DNA from: Bacteroidaceae bacterium
GTDB lineage: Bacteria; Bacteroidota; Bacteroidia; Bacteroidales; Bacteroidaceae
Direction: 5' to 3'
Length of the DNA: 64,000 nucleotides
Assembly (NCBI GenBank): GCA_016286165.1
Contig: JAEESE010000003.1
Coordinates: forward strand, 1 to 64,000
The notes below the pieces were generated by a model that worked only from the letters and a program-made list of their open reading frames with translations, made no database searches and had not been told where the DNA came from. The position numbers and the translations under genes were made by a program. Below, one piece after another: positions 1 through 8,129 of this stretch; positions within the stretch are counted from its first letter, which is position 1, and each line of letters starts with the position of its first letter.

Positions 1-9
1 TAATAATTC

Positions 10-135
10 CGTCGTACCTACGGCACTCTATATACTATGCTCTAGGAACAGGGGTTCCGCTACGCTCCACACCCTGTCTAAGTTCCAACCACCCCTACGG
101 GGTTTGCAGGTCAACTCCTATATCATTACCAAACG
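10..135. repeat. REP-like dispersed repeat, copy 1
   Basis: This segment matches 52758-52893 in order: a 'cctacggcactctatata' block, then 'caggggttccg', then 'ctccacaccctg', then an 'aggtcaa.tcctatatcatt' block. The matching blocks are separated by short divergent stretches. No reading frame is conserved, so this is a dispersed non-coding repeat. Such palindrome-rich intergenic repeats in Bacteroidales are often REP-like; no RAYT transposase is seen in the window. Confidence 0.6.
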
Positions 136-191
136 ATTTGAGACTGGGATTGAAGTATCAGGCTAAGAAATGTGACAGTACGGGAGGGCGA

Positions 192-589
192 GCAAAGACT
201 CTATAGAGGGTAAGCGCAGTCTCTATAGAGACTTGGCGCAGACTCCATAGAGGGTATGCAGAATAAGTACGGGCTTATCGACCAATTAGGCCGGCCTAAT
301 TTGCCTGTAAGACTGGCTTAATATACATGTAATGCCAGCCATGTTGTCCGATTAGATTAGCCTTTTAGCCGGATTATACTAGACGTATCAGGTGGATTAC
401 CCGCATCTGTCATCCTACACGACCGTTCGTATCTGCCTACACGACCGTTCGTATCTGCCTACACGACCGTTCGTATCTGCCTACACGACCGTTCATATCT
501 GCCCGCACGTCTGGTCATATCTGTCCGCATGAACGTTCGTAACCGCCCTCATGACCGCTCATATATGCCCGCACGCCTGGTCATATCGC
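192..589. repeat. Array of palindromes at exact 22-bp spacing
   Basis: Successive units of 22 bp each carry an inverted repeat centred at the same phase, although the sequence changes along the array. Examples are CTCTATAGAG (199-208 and 221-230), CTCCATAGAG (243-252), ATAAG/CTTAT (263-278), AATTAGGCCGGCCTAATT (284-301), TAAG/CTTA (308-320), ACGA/TCGT (419-430 and the next units), GAACGTTC (531-538) and ATGA/TCAT (551-562). From 414 to 589 there are eight contiguous 22-bp units, the first three identical. There are no spacers as in CRISPR. Function unknown. Confidence 0.8.
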
Positions 590-705
590 TCTTCAGTCCC
601 GACCGAACTTCCCAATGTCCCAGCGGACGAAAAGATTGACGTTGATTGACGTAGAATAAAGCCCTCCCCTGCATTCTTAGCACAGATAAGGGCAAAAAAC
701 AAAAA

Positions 706-1051
706 GTTTTTCAAAATTGACTTCACACTTCACTGTAACTGCCTGATAATCAGCAATAGCTTATTTTTGGTGTCTGAATCCGCCCTTTTTCCGTACCCTT
801 TGTGCCCATAGATGAAGGGTAATTCGGGGATAAATTGGAGTGGAGGCAAAGTGGAGGCTACGGGACCAGCCTCCACTGGGTGTAATATGCAGTGATATAA
901 TCGGTTAGCTGGCAAAAACAGGCAAAAAGTGGAAGCAAGGGTGATATTCATAAAAATTTTATGCTATTATACCCTTGATTGTGGCCTCTAAAAAACACCA
1001 CTATTGAAAATCAATCACTTACAGTGAAGTGTGAAGTCAATTTTGAAAAAC
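706..1051. repeat. Short element with 33-bp inverted ends (MITE-like)
   Basis: The ends 706-738 and 1019-1051 are perfect 33-bp inverted copies; the inner end starts TTACAGTGAAGTGTGAAGTC. A third copy of this end, with one mismatch, is at 28555-28587. The interior holds the 211-bp direct repeat described at 810. A 73-codon minus-strand frame at 730-951 lies inside and begins MNITLASTF; the same opening residues appear in the related repeat at 55431, so it probably reflects shared repeat sequence, not a working gene. Confidence 0.55.
810..1020. repeat. 211-bp direct repeat, copy 1
   Basis: This is 211 bp aligned without gaps to 5725-5935, with about seven substitutions (about 97% identity). 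It contains the hairpin GTGGAGGCT-N8-AGCCTCCAC at 851-876. Together with copy 2 it brackets the AT-rich accessory cluster at 1281-5619, which suggests that the cluster was inserted by, or could be lost through, recombination between the copies. Confidence 0.85.
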
Positions 1052-1280
1052 ATTTTTAATTTCGGCTTCTCACCGCCACAAAGCGGTGTATCTGTGATGG
1101 CAGGAGATTTAAGGTCTGCCCCATATTCATATGCAACCCTTCTACGGCCGTCGTGTGCTTCTCCCGCAGCTTGCGCCCGTCTGCGGCATAGACTTATTCC
1201 ACAAGACTGCGGTTGGAAGGCCCGATTGGTGCTGAAGTAGTACCAAGAACCGCCATAAGGGAAAAAATAATTCATTTGAT

Positions 1281-1937
1281 TCATTTTTGTTTCATCTTTC
1301 TGACAAATAATATGGATATTAGCAATACAACAAAGAAAACATCTAAAAATATGATGGTCCTGAAGTTTTTGTCAACGAACTCACTTATAGAGCCGACAAT
1401 TAGGCCTTGAATATCTCTGTGATACAATCCGACCTTCGATAGGACGTTTTGTTCAAATGACCTTTGAATGGCTTCCATCCTTTCCTTAGATGGCTTGGGG
1501 CCATTATCCTTTTCAGATAGATGATAGAAATGATAACCTTCACAATAATCATCAACATCTGGGAATTGGTCTAAATCTGAGACCTGCTTTATAATCACTT
1601 TGTCCTTACCATATCCCCTCCTACCCTCAATATTGAGAAAACAATTCACGTCTTTCAGGTACAAGAAAGACGATAGAATATAGTTGCCATAATAACTTAA
1701 AGAGGTATATCTATACTGGTAATTCTCTCTTATAAAATCAGGCTGATACAATAAAGAGGTATCTTCTTTGGCTAAGTCCTCTAACTTATCCCTTAATTCC
1801 ACTTGGCCCATGTCAGGAGTTACATAGGCGTATCGACGCGGAGAGGGACCATAAAGCGCCAGAAACAGGAGGAGGGACGTCCACCCGATAATCACGAGAA
1901 GTGATATTATGACAACTCGTTCATATTTTAGTTTCAT
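1281..1937 (-). CDS. Hypothetical membrane protein
   Basis: A 218-aa protein of unknown family. A hydrophobic segment at about residues 7-29 and another at about 193-212 (ending VRKMKQK) suggest two membrane spans enclosing a soluble domain of about 160 residues rich in Tyr and Asp. No catalytic motif is recognisable. Its start overlaps the stop of the ankyrin gene upstream by four bases (ATGA), so the two are probably translationally coupled. Membership of a cluster of immunity-like genes suggests a protective or accessory role, but that is inference from context only. Base composition is AT-rich compared with genes after 5.9 kb. Confidence 0.7.
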   Translation of the reverse strand: MKLKYERVVIISLLVIIGWTSLLLFLALYGPSPRRYAYVTPDMGQVELRDKLEDLAKEDTSLLYQPDFIRENYQYRYTSLSYYGNYILSSFLYLKDVNCFLNIEGRRGYGKDKVIIKQVSDLDQFPDVDDYCEGYHFYHLSEKDNGPKPSKERMEAIQRSFEQNVLSKVGLYHRDIQGLIVGSISEFVDKNFRTIIFLDVFFVVLLISILFVRKMKQK

Positions 1938-2764
1938 TGTTCACCTCCTTTCTCAGTATGATTAAAATAGAAGTTAAGGACTTCTTGTTTCAGGGAATCC
2001 TCTTTAGGAGTTTGATATTCAGAATCCCGTAAAAGGTCAAATAAAGTACACTTCTTGCGTCTGTGACACCCCAACATCTCAACCTCAGGGAAAGAGAAGT
2101 CTAAATCGGCTCCACATGAAGTAACCAAATAATGCACCAATTCTATTTCTTTACTTTCTATTGCTTCCCGCAGCAAATTGTAATTGTCACATACAAGATT
2201 CACGTCAGTACGTTCATCTTCCATCAACCTCTTTACATAATGGTAATGCCCGATATATGCGGCATGAACTATTGGCAGATATGAATGTCGCTCAAAAGGA
2301 TCTTGTGTTAACAAATTCGGATCTGCTCCTGCATCGAGAAGTTCAGAAATCATGGATAATATATCACATGTATCTCCCCAAGTTTCCCAGTCTGGCCGTA
2401 CTACTGCAAAAACCAAGGGCGTTGTGCCTCTTTTAGAGACGTAGTTGGGGTTTGCCCCATTCTCTAACAAGGCTTGAAAGGCATGTGGCTTATAGTTCTG
2501 TATCGCATATTGGAGTAGGGAACAACCAAAGATCCTATCTGGTGTATCCACGTCTATATCTGGATGTTCCTGCAGATATTGCACTATTTTGACAGAATCA
2601 TCAGCCTTAACCAATCTGGAGAGTTCCTCAACGGCGGTGCCGTTAAAAACTTTACGTTGATAAAGCGTGGGCTGAGGTCGCATAGAATCCCACAAATCAT
2701 AGATTGCAGGTGACGCAAGCCACCATAAGAACCACAAAGCTATATATGTAATGAAATGCCACAT
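1934..2764 (-). CDS. Membrane-anchored ankyrin-repeat protein
   Basis: A 276-aa protein. The N-terminus (WHFITYIALWFLWWLASPA) is a Trp-rich hydrophobic anchor. Residues from about 45 to 230 form ankyrin repeats, recognisable from LLQYAIQNYKPHAFQALLENGANPN, then TTPLVFAV with ISELLDAGADPN, then IVHAAYIGHYHYVKRLMEDERTDVN, then LLREAIESKEIELVHYLV. Ankyrin repeats bind proteins and are common among immunity proteins of polymorphic toxins. The cell-envelope location and the coupled downstream membrane protein suggest a two-protein membrane unit. The binding partner is unknown. Confidence 0.75.
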   Translation of the reverse strand: MWHFITYIALWFLWWLASPAIYDLWDSMRPQPTLYQRKVFNGTAVEELSRLVKADDSVKIVQYLQEHPDIDVDTPDRIFGCSLLQYAIQNYKPHAFQALLENGANPNYVSKRGTTPLVFAVVRPDWETWGDTCDILSMISELLDAGADPNLLTQDPFERHSYLPIVHAAYIGHYHYVKRLMEDERTDVNLVCDNYNLLREAIESKEIELVHYLVTSCGADLDFSFPEVEMLGCHRRKKCTLFDLLRDSEYQTPKEDSLKQEVLNFYFNHTEKGGEQ

Positions 2765-2864
2765 GATTTATTCATCTTACGATTGTCTTTTCTTGATGAT
2801 ACAACGTATCATTGAATACTTTTATTGTGCGGTGAAGGTGGATAGACTTATTGAAGACCAGCAG

Positions 2865-3296
2865 TCACGGTTTCACTCGCTTTAGTTTAATAACATTATT
2901 CTTTAAGTATCTACGTGTGATTCTAAGACGGCCGTCATCCAAACAGGAATCCCCATTAATATCTATATAATGGGTTTCTCTAAATTTCTCTATACATGAA
3001 AGGCTGTCCCATAAGTCTTGATGACCTTTGGTACAATCAAAGGATAGATATTTCTGATTAATAATCGACCAATTGCCAGTACACGTAATATCATAATGAG
3101 TTAGATGAAAATCGCAGATGTTCCTGCAATAAAAAGAACTATCTTCTTTCAGAGCAATAGAGAGCAGACCGCCGCTCCAATCATCAACATAGGTTCCGCA
3201 GACATTATTCAAGTTTTGTCTCACAGAACAATTAGTCAGGAAAAGTTGTGCTATACACAAGGCAGCGATGGCGAAAAAGAGACTATGGCGTTTCAT
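2865..3296 (-). CDS. Hypothetical lipoprotein
   Basis: A 143-aa predicted lipoprotein: a charged start, a hydrophobic stretch and a lipobox LTNC with Cys23 as the lipidated residue. The mature part has the look of a small beta-rich periplasmic domain (YVDDWSGGLLSIALKEDSSFYC, then CTGNWSIINQKYLSFDC). It starts only six bases after the stop of the gene upstream (3303-4082), so the two are probably one transcript. Possible envelope immunity protein; no family recognised. Confidence 0.65.
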   Translation of the reverse strand: MKRHSLFFAIAALCIAQLFLTNCSVRQNLNNVCGTYVDDWSGGLLSIALKEDSSFYCRNICDFHLTHYDITCTGNWSIINQKYLSFDCTKGHQDLWDSLSCIEKFRETHYIDINGDSCLDDGRLRITRRYLKNNVIKLKRVKP

Positions 3297-3302
3297 ATCT
3301 GC

Positions 3303-4082
3303 TTATTGTCTTATCCATTCAAACTCATCCTTGTTTGCTTCATTGTACTGGTACTTTGCATCATCCTCATCCAAGATGTTAACAATGATATTGCCTTTTG
3401 CTAAATCCCTGTAGTGAAATACACATTCGGGCCTCTCCAAAAAGTCCAGAATTACCAGTTTATTTGTACCGAATGAGGCCTTACGAATATTTTTGGAAAA
3501 AAAGATCTCATCGGGAAAGGTCCGAAAGACACTTTTGCGAGCGATAAGATCTTTGGTCTTCACATCGTACACAGAAAGGAATAGGTTAAATTCAGCATAC
3601 GTCAATGAGCAATCGAGAGAAACCAGAATACCATAATCCTTCAGCGTTTTCTTCTTGAAAAGCCATTCGTTCTTGCAACCTTGGCTCCGGAATTGATTAT
3701 GTAAGGTGTATAACATAGAGGTGTCGAAATCACATACAGAGCGGGCCAATTCATACCCCTGCTCCAGCTTCTGTAAGTAAAACTCACATTGCTCAGACTT
3801 TGGCATCATTGAGTACATCTTTAATTCTTCATCGGTCGTTTTCAATATGATAGAAACAGATTTAAAGACCAACGACAATTTGGCACAATCTGCATCCACA
3901 TTCTTAGACAATTGTACGGATATCATGTTCCAGTCACCCGTTTCAATCTTACACTTTCGGACTTGACGGGATAGGTAGTTATTGACAAACCGAGTATTGT
4001 AGTTGAACTTGTCACGAAATTTGTCGTCAATACTAGAATAGTGGCTATGATTAATCCACAATGCGATATATCTAATTTTCAT
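3303..4082 (-). CDS. Hypothetical soluble protein next to toxin remnant
   Basis: A 259-aa protein with no signal peptide, no membrane span and no motif I recognise; it is acidic near the C-terminus (ILDEDDAKYQYNEANKDEFEW). The ATG lies four bases after the stop of a short frame that looks like a polymorphic-toxin C-terminus. In polymorphic toxin loci the gene directly after the toxin usually encodes its immunity protein, so that is the favoured guess. It is not established by sequence. Confidence 0.6.
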   Translation of the reverse strand: MKIRYIALWINHSHYSSIDDKFRDKFNYNTRFVNNYLSRQVRKCKIETGDWNMISVQLSKNVDADCAKLSLVFKSVSIILKTTDEELKMYSMMPKSEQCEFYLQKLEQGYELARSVCDFDTSMLYTLHNQFRSQGCKNEWLFKKKTLKDYGILVSLDCSLTYAEFNLFLSVYDVKTKDLIARKSVFRTFPDEIFFSKNIRKASFGTNKLVILDFLERPECVFHYRDLAKGNIIVNILDEDDAKYQYNEANKDEFEWIRQ

Positions 4083-4086
4083 GATT

Positions 4087-4242
4087 CTATGGTTTTTGAT
4101 GTTTGTCTATGTCATGAAGATGACCTTGACGGCGAAGCTCATCTGCACGTTTTTTCTCATATTTCAATATTTTTTCTCTCGCTCCACTCCCTTTGGGTAT
4201 CTCATGCGTAATCACTGACTCAAATTTAAATTTACATATCAT
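4087..4242 (-). pseudogene. Toxin C-terminal remnant (51 codons)
   Basis: The frame encodes 51 residues; its second half reads IPKGSGAREKILKYEKKRAD followed by ELRRQGHLHDIDKHQKP. The pattern of PKG-GAR-KIL-E-KRAD-LR-QGHL followed by a final KH-KP is what I know from the extreme C-termini of Rhs/contact-dependent toxin cassettes. No delivery domain or signal precedes it, and its start overlaps the end of the upstream gene by 11 bases. I read it as the surviving tail of a lost toxin in a decayed toxin-immunity locus. A small functional protein cannot be excluded. Confidence 0.5.
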
Positions 4243-4855
4243 TAATATTTGATGGTGTAAGCATTAAAGTTTTCTCCTTTATATTAACTGTAATGTCAAA
4301 ATAATCATAAGATTGACCACCATCCATCCACATGTGGAAACCGGCTATATCATCTTCGAAAGGAGGATGAGGATATTTAATAAAAAAAATCCGAACTAAG
4401 ATATCTCCATCCTTGCACTCATAACCAATATATTGTCTATAGTATTTTCTCAGTTTTTTGTAAGACAAATATGGAGGATGGCTATATGGGTCCACAGCCT
4501 TTCGGCTGGCTAATATACTATTGAGTAATCGGATATTTTTATCAATAGTCATTTCCGCTAAAGATATTTCACTATTGTACAAGGTATAACGATTCTTGCT
4601 TGGTGAAAAGACAAGTCCTCTTTCTTTTGGAAATACAAAGCCCATAAAAGAGTCATTTTTTACAATTCTAAACACTACCACTGAATCTTCTGAATAGTCT
4701 ATTCCTTTCTCATAATAAACCCTTGAGATAAACGTTGAGGATATCTCATATTTCTTAGGTATTTTCTCATCGGATTTCTTGTAATAATTTGGATTCCAGT
4801 CAAAAAGAACACTTAAGAGCATTAGGATTGGAAGCAGGTTTGAATATTTAATCAT
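4232..4855 (-). CDS. Immunity-like paralog B (membrane or secreted)
   Basis: A 207-aa protein with an N-terminal hydrophobic segment (LLPILMLLSVLF), probably a signal peptide or anchor. It is clearly homologous over most of its length to the gene at 5044-5619: shared blocks are DSVVVFRIVK / DSVMMVRIVK, NRYTLYNSEISLAEM / NRYMLTNDEVELAEC, SYKKLRKYYRQYIG / SYKMLSGYFRQYEG and DGDILVRIFFIK / NGSVVVRIYFAK. Tandem diverged paralogs in a toxin-remnant setting are typical of immunity arrays. No enzymatic motif is present. Confidence 0.7.
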   Translation of the reverse strand: MIKYSNLLPILMLLSVLFDWNPNYYKKSDEKIPKKYEISSTFISRVYYEKGIDYSEDSVVVFRIVKNDSFMGFVFPKERGLVFSPSKNRYTLYNSEISLAEMTIDKNIRLLNSILASRKAVDPYSHPPYLSYKKLRKYYRQYIGYECKDGDILVRIFFIKYPHPPFEDDIAGFHMWMDGGQSYDYFDITVNIKEKTLMLTPSNINDM

Positions 4856-4859
4856 AACA

Positions 4860-5039
4860 TTAAGGATAATTTATGGGGAGTCTATTTGGCGTAATTAATA
4901 CAGGTTCTTCTTCAACTTGTTTATAATATTTACGTAAAGGTAAGTTCAGTTCTTTACGAATCAAATTTTCACCATAAGTTGCACGCCATTCGGTTTTTGG
5001 AATGCCTTTATAGTGTTGAAATACGGTGTAATAGTCCAT
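4860..5039 (-). CDS. Small hypothetical protein (59 aa)
   Basis: The most plausible start is the ATG five bases downstream of the previous gene's stop, giving MDYYTVFQHYKGIPKTEWRA and a basic, Pro-rich tail ending LPINYP. A longer frame starting at 5105 would overlap the upstream gene by 62 bases and add a hydrophobic leader. Its stop is four bases before the next gene. It has no signal and no recognised domain, and could be another C-terminal toxin remnant sitting between the two paralogs. Confidence 0.45.
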   Translation of the reverse strand: MDYYTVFQHYKGIPKTEWRATYGENLIRKELNLPLRKYYKQVEEEPVLITPNRLPINYP

Positions 5040-5043
5040 AAAG

Positions 5044-5619
5044 TTAATAGGTAAAAGATTCCATTTTGCCGTCGGACAAATTAACAGTAACGCCGAAATG
5101 TTCATATGATGCCCCTTCCGTAATCCATTGGTTAAAAACTTCTATAAGAAATTCCCCCAAAGGTTCTTTCGCAAAATAGATTCGAACCACAACGGAACCG
5201 TTCTTTGTACGTTCTCCTTCATATTGGCGGAAATAGCCCGATAACATCTTATAGGAAATTGATTGCGGTTTATTCTCAACATAAGTGCGTTTCGCAAGCA
5301 TATCATTGAATTCTTGGATGTTGTTGCGAATAATGCACTCTGCAAGTTCCACCTCATCATTTGTCAGCATATACCGGTTGGTAACATTGGAAAATAGTGA
5401 TTTCTCCGGGTATATGACTCCCCAAAAATACTTACTTTTCACTATTCTGACCATCATTACGGAATCTTTCGAATTATTCCAATGTGACTGGATGGGTACA
5501 ATCAGTGTCGTATTTATATGCATATCCTCATGAATGTTAGACAACTTTGTTCTTGTCAAAGTGGATATACAAAGAAATACAAATATAACAAATATGATAT
5601 AACCTCTATTCATAAGCAT
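5044..5619 (-). CDS. Immunity-like paralog A (membrane or secreted)
   Basis: A 191-aa paralog of the 4232-4855 protein with an N-terminal hydrophobic helix (YIIFVIFVFLCIS). It is the first gene of the minus-strand run and has a good promoter just upstream (TTTG and TATCTTTGC, 19 bases apart). The conserved core has alternating hydrophobic strands and a conserved Tyr-rich helix (Y-RQYEG). Function is inferred only from context: probably a protective protein against a toxin. Confidence 0.7.
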   Translation of the reverse strand: MLMNRGYIIFVIFVFLCISTLTRTKLSNIHEDMHINTTLIVPIQSHWNNSKDSVMMVRIVKSKYFWGVIYPEKSLFSNVTNRYMLTNDEVELAECIIRNNIQEFNDMLAKRTYVENKPQSISYKMLSGYFRQYEGERTKNGSVVVRIYFAKEPLGEFLIEVFNQWITEGASYEHFGVTVNLSDGKMESFTY

Positions 5620-5646
5620 ATTTTTATTTTTTAGTAGGTTCCTGCC

Positions 5647-5678
5647 GCAAAGATAAGTTGTTTTATCTTTTGAACAAA
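5647..5678 (-). promoter_or_regulatory. Promoter of the immunity-like gene run
   Basis: On the minus strand TTTG (5675-5678) is followed after 19 bases by TATCTTTGC (5647-5655), matching the Bacteroidetes -33/-7 pattern. It lies about 30 bases before the first gene of the run. Confidence 0.7.
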
Positions 5679-5724
5679 TTAAATCGGGTTATTTAACCTT
5701 TTTTCTATTTAATCTAAGAGGCAG

Positions 5725-5935
5725 AGATGAAGGGTAATTTGGTGATAAATTGGAGTGGAGGCAAAGTGGAGGCTACGGGACCAGCCTCCACTGGGTGTAA
5801 TATGCAGTGAGATAATCGATTAGCTGGCAAAAACAGGCAAAAAGTGGAAGCAAGGGTGATATTCATAAAGTTTTTATGCTACTATACCCTTGATTGTGGC
5901 CTCTAAAAAACACCACTATTGAAAATCAATCACTT
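5725..5935. repeat. 211-bp direct repeat, copy 2
   Basis: This is the ungapped match to 810-1020. It carries the same GTGGAGGCT-N8-AGCCTCCAC hairpin (5766-5791) and stops four bases short of the 3' end of the polyprenyl synthase gene. Unlike copy 1, it is not followed by the 33-bp inverted end. The remaining sequence between 5620 and 5725 holds only the promoter above. Confidence 0.85.
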
Positions 5936-5939
5936 CAAA

Positions 5940-6908
5940 CTATATCTCTCGTTTTACGACATAATCAAGGTAGAGTTGCAGGGCTTTGGCCACCTCTTTA
6001 TCGGTAAGGCCGTCGAGCATGGTGAGGGCTTCGGTGCGGAGACGTTGCATCTCGCTTTCGGCATAGTCGAGACCTCCGCCGGCAATGGTGAATTCCACGA
6101 GTTCCTGCACCTCGAGTTTAGAGGCTTCACGGCCGCGAACACGCATGGCTAAACGATAGTAACGTGCATCGGTAGCCGTGTTTAGGGTGTGGATTACGGG
6201 CAGGGTAAGCTTGCCTTCGTGCATGTCATTGCCCTTGGGTTTGCCAGCGTCGATGTTCTCGTCGAAGTCGAAGATGTCGTCGCGCAACTGGAAGCAGAGC
6301 CCTACAAGATGTCCGAAACGCTCGAGACGGTTCACGGTATCGTGGGTTGCTCCTCCGAGTCGTGCCCCGAGGAAGGCGCAGGTGGAGAAGAGCGCAGCCG
6401 TCTTCTTGGCTATGACATCGTAGTAGGCACTCTCACTGAAGACGGTGCTTTGCGTGTTGTTGAGCTGCAGCAACTCGCCGTCGGCGAGCGTCTGTCCGAG
6501 CCACGCCATGCGCTCCACGGCTTCTAAGGAATGGGTGAGCGACACCTCGGTAAGGGCCTTGGAGGTAATGAAGTCGCCCACGAGCACAGCGGCTTTGTTG
6601 TCGAAGAGTGCGTTGACCGAGCGCTGGCCACGCCGCATATTGCTTTCATCGACAACGTCGTCGTGCACGAGGCTGGCCGTGTGCAGCATCTCAAGGCCGG
6701 CGGCTGCGTGGAGAGCTTCGTCGGTGACAGCGCCGCCCTCGCGTGCGCACAGCAACAACAGCGTGGGTCGCATCATCTTGCCCAACTTACGGGTGAGGTG
6801 ATTGAGCGCCGCGGTCAGCAAAGGATTGTCGCTCTGCAGTGCCGAGCGGAACACATTGACGTACCGCTCTAAGTCGGCGGCTATGGGTTGTTGTATCTTA
6901 TGTAGCAT
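5940..6908 (-). CDS. Polyprenyl (octaprenyl-type) diphosphate synthase
   Basis: A 322-aa trans-polyprenyl synthase that would elongate farnesyl diphosphate with isopentenyl units to make the side chain of menaquinone. The first Asp-rich motif is DDVVD at residues 83-87, followed by the RRG at 92-94. The second is DDIFD at 210-214. GKPKGND in the flexible loop is also typical. Length is normal for IspB-type enzymes. A -7-like element (TACCTTTGT, 6919-6927) lies just upstream. Chain length cannot be read reliably from sequence. Confidence 0.93.
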   Translation of the reverse strand: MLHKIQQPIAADLERYVNVFRSALQSDNPLLTAALNHLTRKLGKMMRPTLLLLCAREGGAVTDEALHAAAGLEMLHTASLVHDDVVDESNMRRGQRSVNALFDNKAAVLVGDFITSKALTEVSLTHSLEAVERMAWLGQTLADGELLQLNNTQSTVFSESAYYDVIAKKTAALFSTCAFLGARLGGATHDTVNRLERFGHLVGLCFQLRDDIFDFDENIDAGKPKGNDMHEGKLTLPVIHTLNTATDARYYRLAMRVRGREASKLEVQELVEFTIAGGGLDYAESEMQRLRTEALTMLDGLTDKEVAKALQLYLDYVVKREI

Positions 6909-7053
6909 AATTCAGTGGACAAAGGTAAGAAAAAGTTTAAAGATTGCAGTTTAAAGATTAAAGTTTTTACTATGAAGACCACAAAAAAGGCATAAAAACA
7001 AGGGCTCAATCACAAAATCTCTAATCTCTAATCCCTAATCCTTAATCTTTTTT

Positions 7054-7062
7054 TATCTTTGC
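7054..7062 (+). promoter_or_regulatory. -7 element TATCTTTGC before the radical SAM gene
   Basis: TATCTTTGC lies seven bases upstream of the ATG, so any transcript would have almost no leader. No clear TTTG element is seen 19 bases upstream; instead there is the repeated 'ctaatccctaatc' text common between genes in this window. Confidence 0.45.
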
Positions 7063-7068
7063 ACCGTT

Positions 7069-7851
7069 ATGAGCGACACTGTTATTTATCCATCTCCTAT
7101 CTTCGGGCCGGTGCACAGCCGCCGCCTCGGGCTATCGTTGGGCATCAATCTAATGCCTGCCGATGGCAAGGTATGCACGTTCGACTGCATTTATTGCGAG
7201 TGCGGTCTCAATGCCGAGCGACGACCCAAGCAAAGGCGCCCGAGCCGTCAAGCTGTGGCTGAGGCCCTCGAAGCCCAGTTGTGCCGTATGCATTCTGAGG
7301 GTGTGGTACCCGATGTTCTCACGTTTGCCGGCAATGGGGAGCCTACGGCTCACCCCGAGTTTGCCGGTATCATCGACGACACAATTCGTTTGCGTGACCG
7401 TTTCTGTCCAGCGGCTCGCATCAGCGTGCTCTCAAATGCTACGCTGGTAGTGCGCCAAGAGGTACACGCCGCCCTCATGCGTGTGGATAACAACATACAA
7501 AAACTCGACACGGTGGACATGGACTATATCCGCCGCGTGGACCGTCCCACGGGCCGCTATGATCTTGAGGCTATCATCGAAGCTTTGGCAGCTTTCAATG
7601 GGCACGTGATCATTCAGACTATGTTCATGCGAGGAACCGATGCCGACGGAGCCGACATCTCAAACACTTCCGACGCCTTCGTGCAACCCTGGCTCAAAGC
7701 CCTCGAACGTATTCGTCCGGAGAGCGTGATGATTTACACTGTGGACCGAAAAACGCCCATTCCATCGATTGAAAAGGCTTGTCCCGAGGAACTTGATGGC
7801 ATTGCTGAGCGAGTGCGGGCGGCGGGGCTGAGGTGTACGGTTGCGTATTGA
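7069..7851 (+). CDS. Radical SAM protein (COG0731-like)
   Basis: A 260-aa protein with the [4Fe-4S]/SAM motif CTFDCIYC (Cys36, Cys40, Cys43) very near the N-terminus, preceded by the family-typical GPVHSRRLGLSLGINLMP. A glycine-containing GNGEPT (about residue 87) is the SAM-contacting motif. The family is widespread in Bacteroidetes and anaerobes but its substrate is generally unassigned; some relatives modify tRNA. It is transcribed alone. There is no C-terminal auxiliary cluster motif. Confidence 0.85.
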   Translation: MSDTVIYPSPIFGPVHSRRLGLSLGINLMPADGKVCTFDCIYCECGLNAERRPKQRRPSRQAVAEALEAQLCRMHSEGVVPDVLTFAGNGEPTAHPEFAGIIDDTIRLRDRFCPAARISVLSNATLVVRQEVHAALMRVDNNIQKLDTVDMDYIRRVDRPTGRYDLEAIIEALAAFNGHVIIQTMFMRGTDADGADISNTSDAFVQPWLKALERIRPESVMIYTVDRKTPIPSIEKACPEELDGIAERVRAAGLRCTVAY

Positions 7852-8129
7852 GAGAGCCTCTCTCCCCGCTCTCCACCAAAGGAGAGTGCTTCGCTTTGCT
7901 CGAATAAGCGTTGCAAGCGCCGAGCGAAAGACGAATGATTAGGCGTTAGTTTTGATGCTGACTTGAAACCAGAACTTGTAAAGTTCTTGAACTTGCTATG
8001 TTTTTTTGGCTGTTGCATTAAAAAAATAGGCGAAAGGGCGTCGTTATAACAAAAAAATAGTAATTTTGCGGCGGAAAAGAGGTCGAAACAGGCAATAAGA
8101 GCCCTGGCTAATACGTTATTACTGATGCA
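7852..8129. other. Intergenic region before T9SS operon
   Basis: It starts with a GC-rich 'ctctccccgctctcc...ggagag' palindrome related to those near 23.7 kb. It ends with an AT-rich promoter region in which TAATTTTGC (8061-8069) fits the -7 consensus about 60 bases upstream of the porP start. No gene is seen. Confidence 0.55.

Noticed and set aside
414..589. Possible CRISPR array
   Set aside because: Units are contiguous 22-mers with no unique spacers, they diverge gradually, and no cas genes are in the window.
730..951. 73-codon frame beginning MNITLASTF
   Set aside because: It lies wholly inside the repeat element and is recreated only in part in the other copies; no conserved protein is apparent.
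1015..1284. 89-codon minus-strand frame after the 1281-1937 gene (ATGA overlap)
   Set aside because: Its 3' third is the 33-bp inverted end of a repeat element, its composition differs from the neighbouring genes, and the protein has no recognisable domain. It probably arises from repeat sequence.
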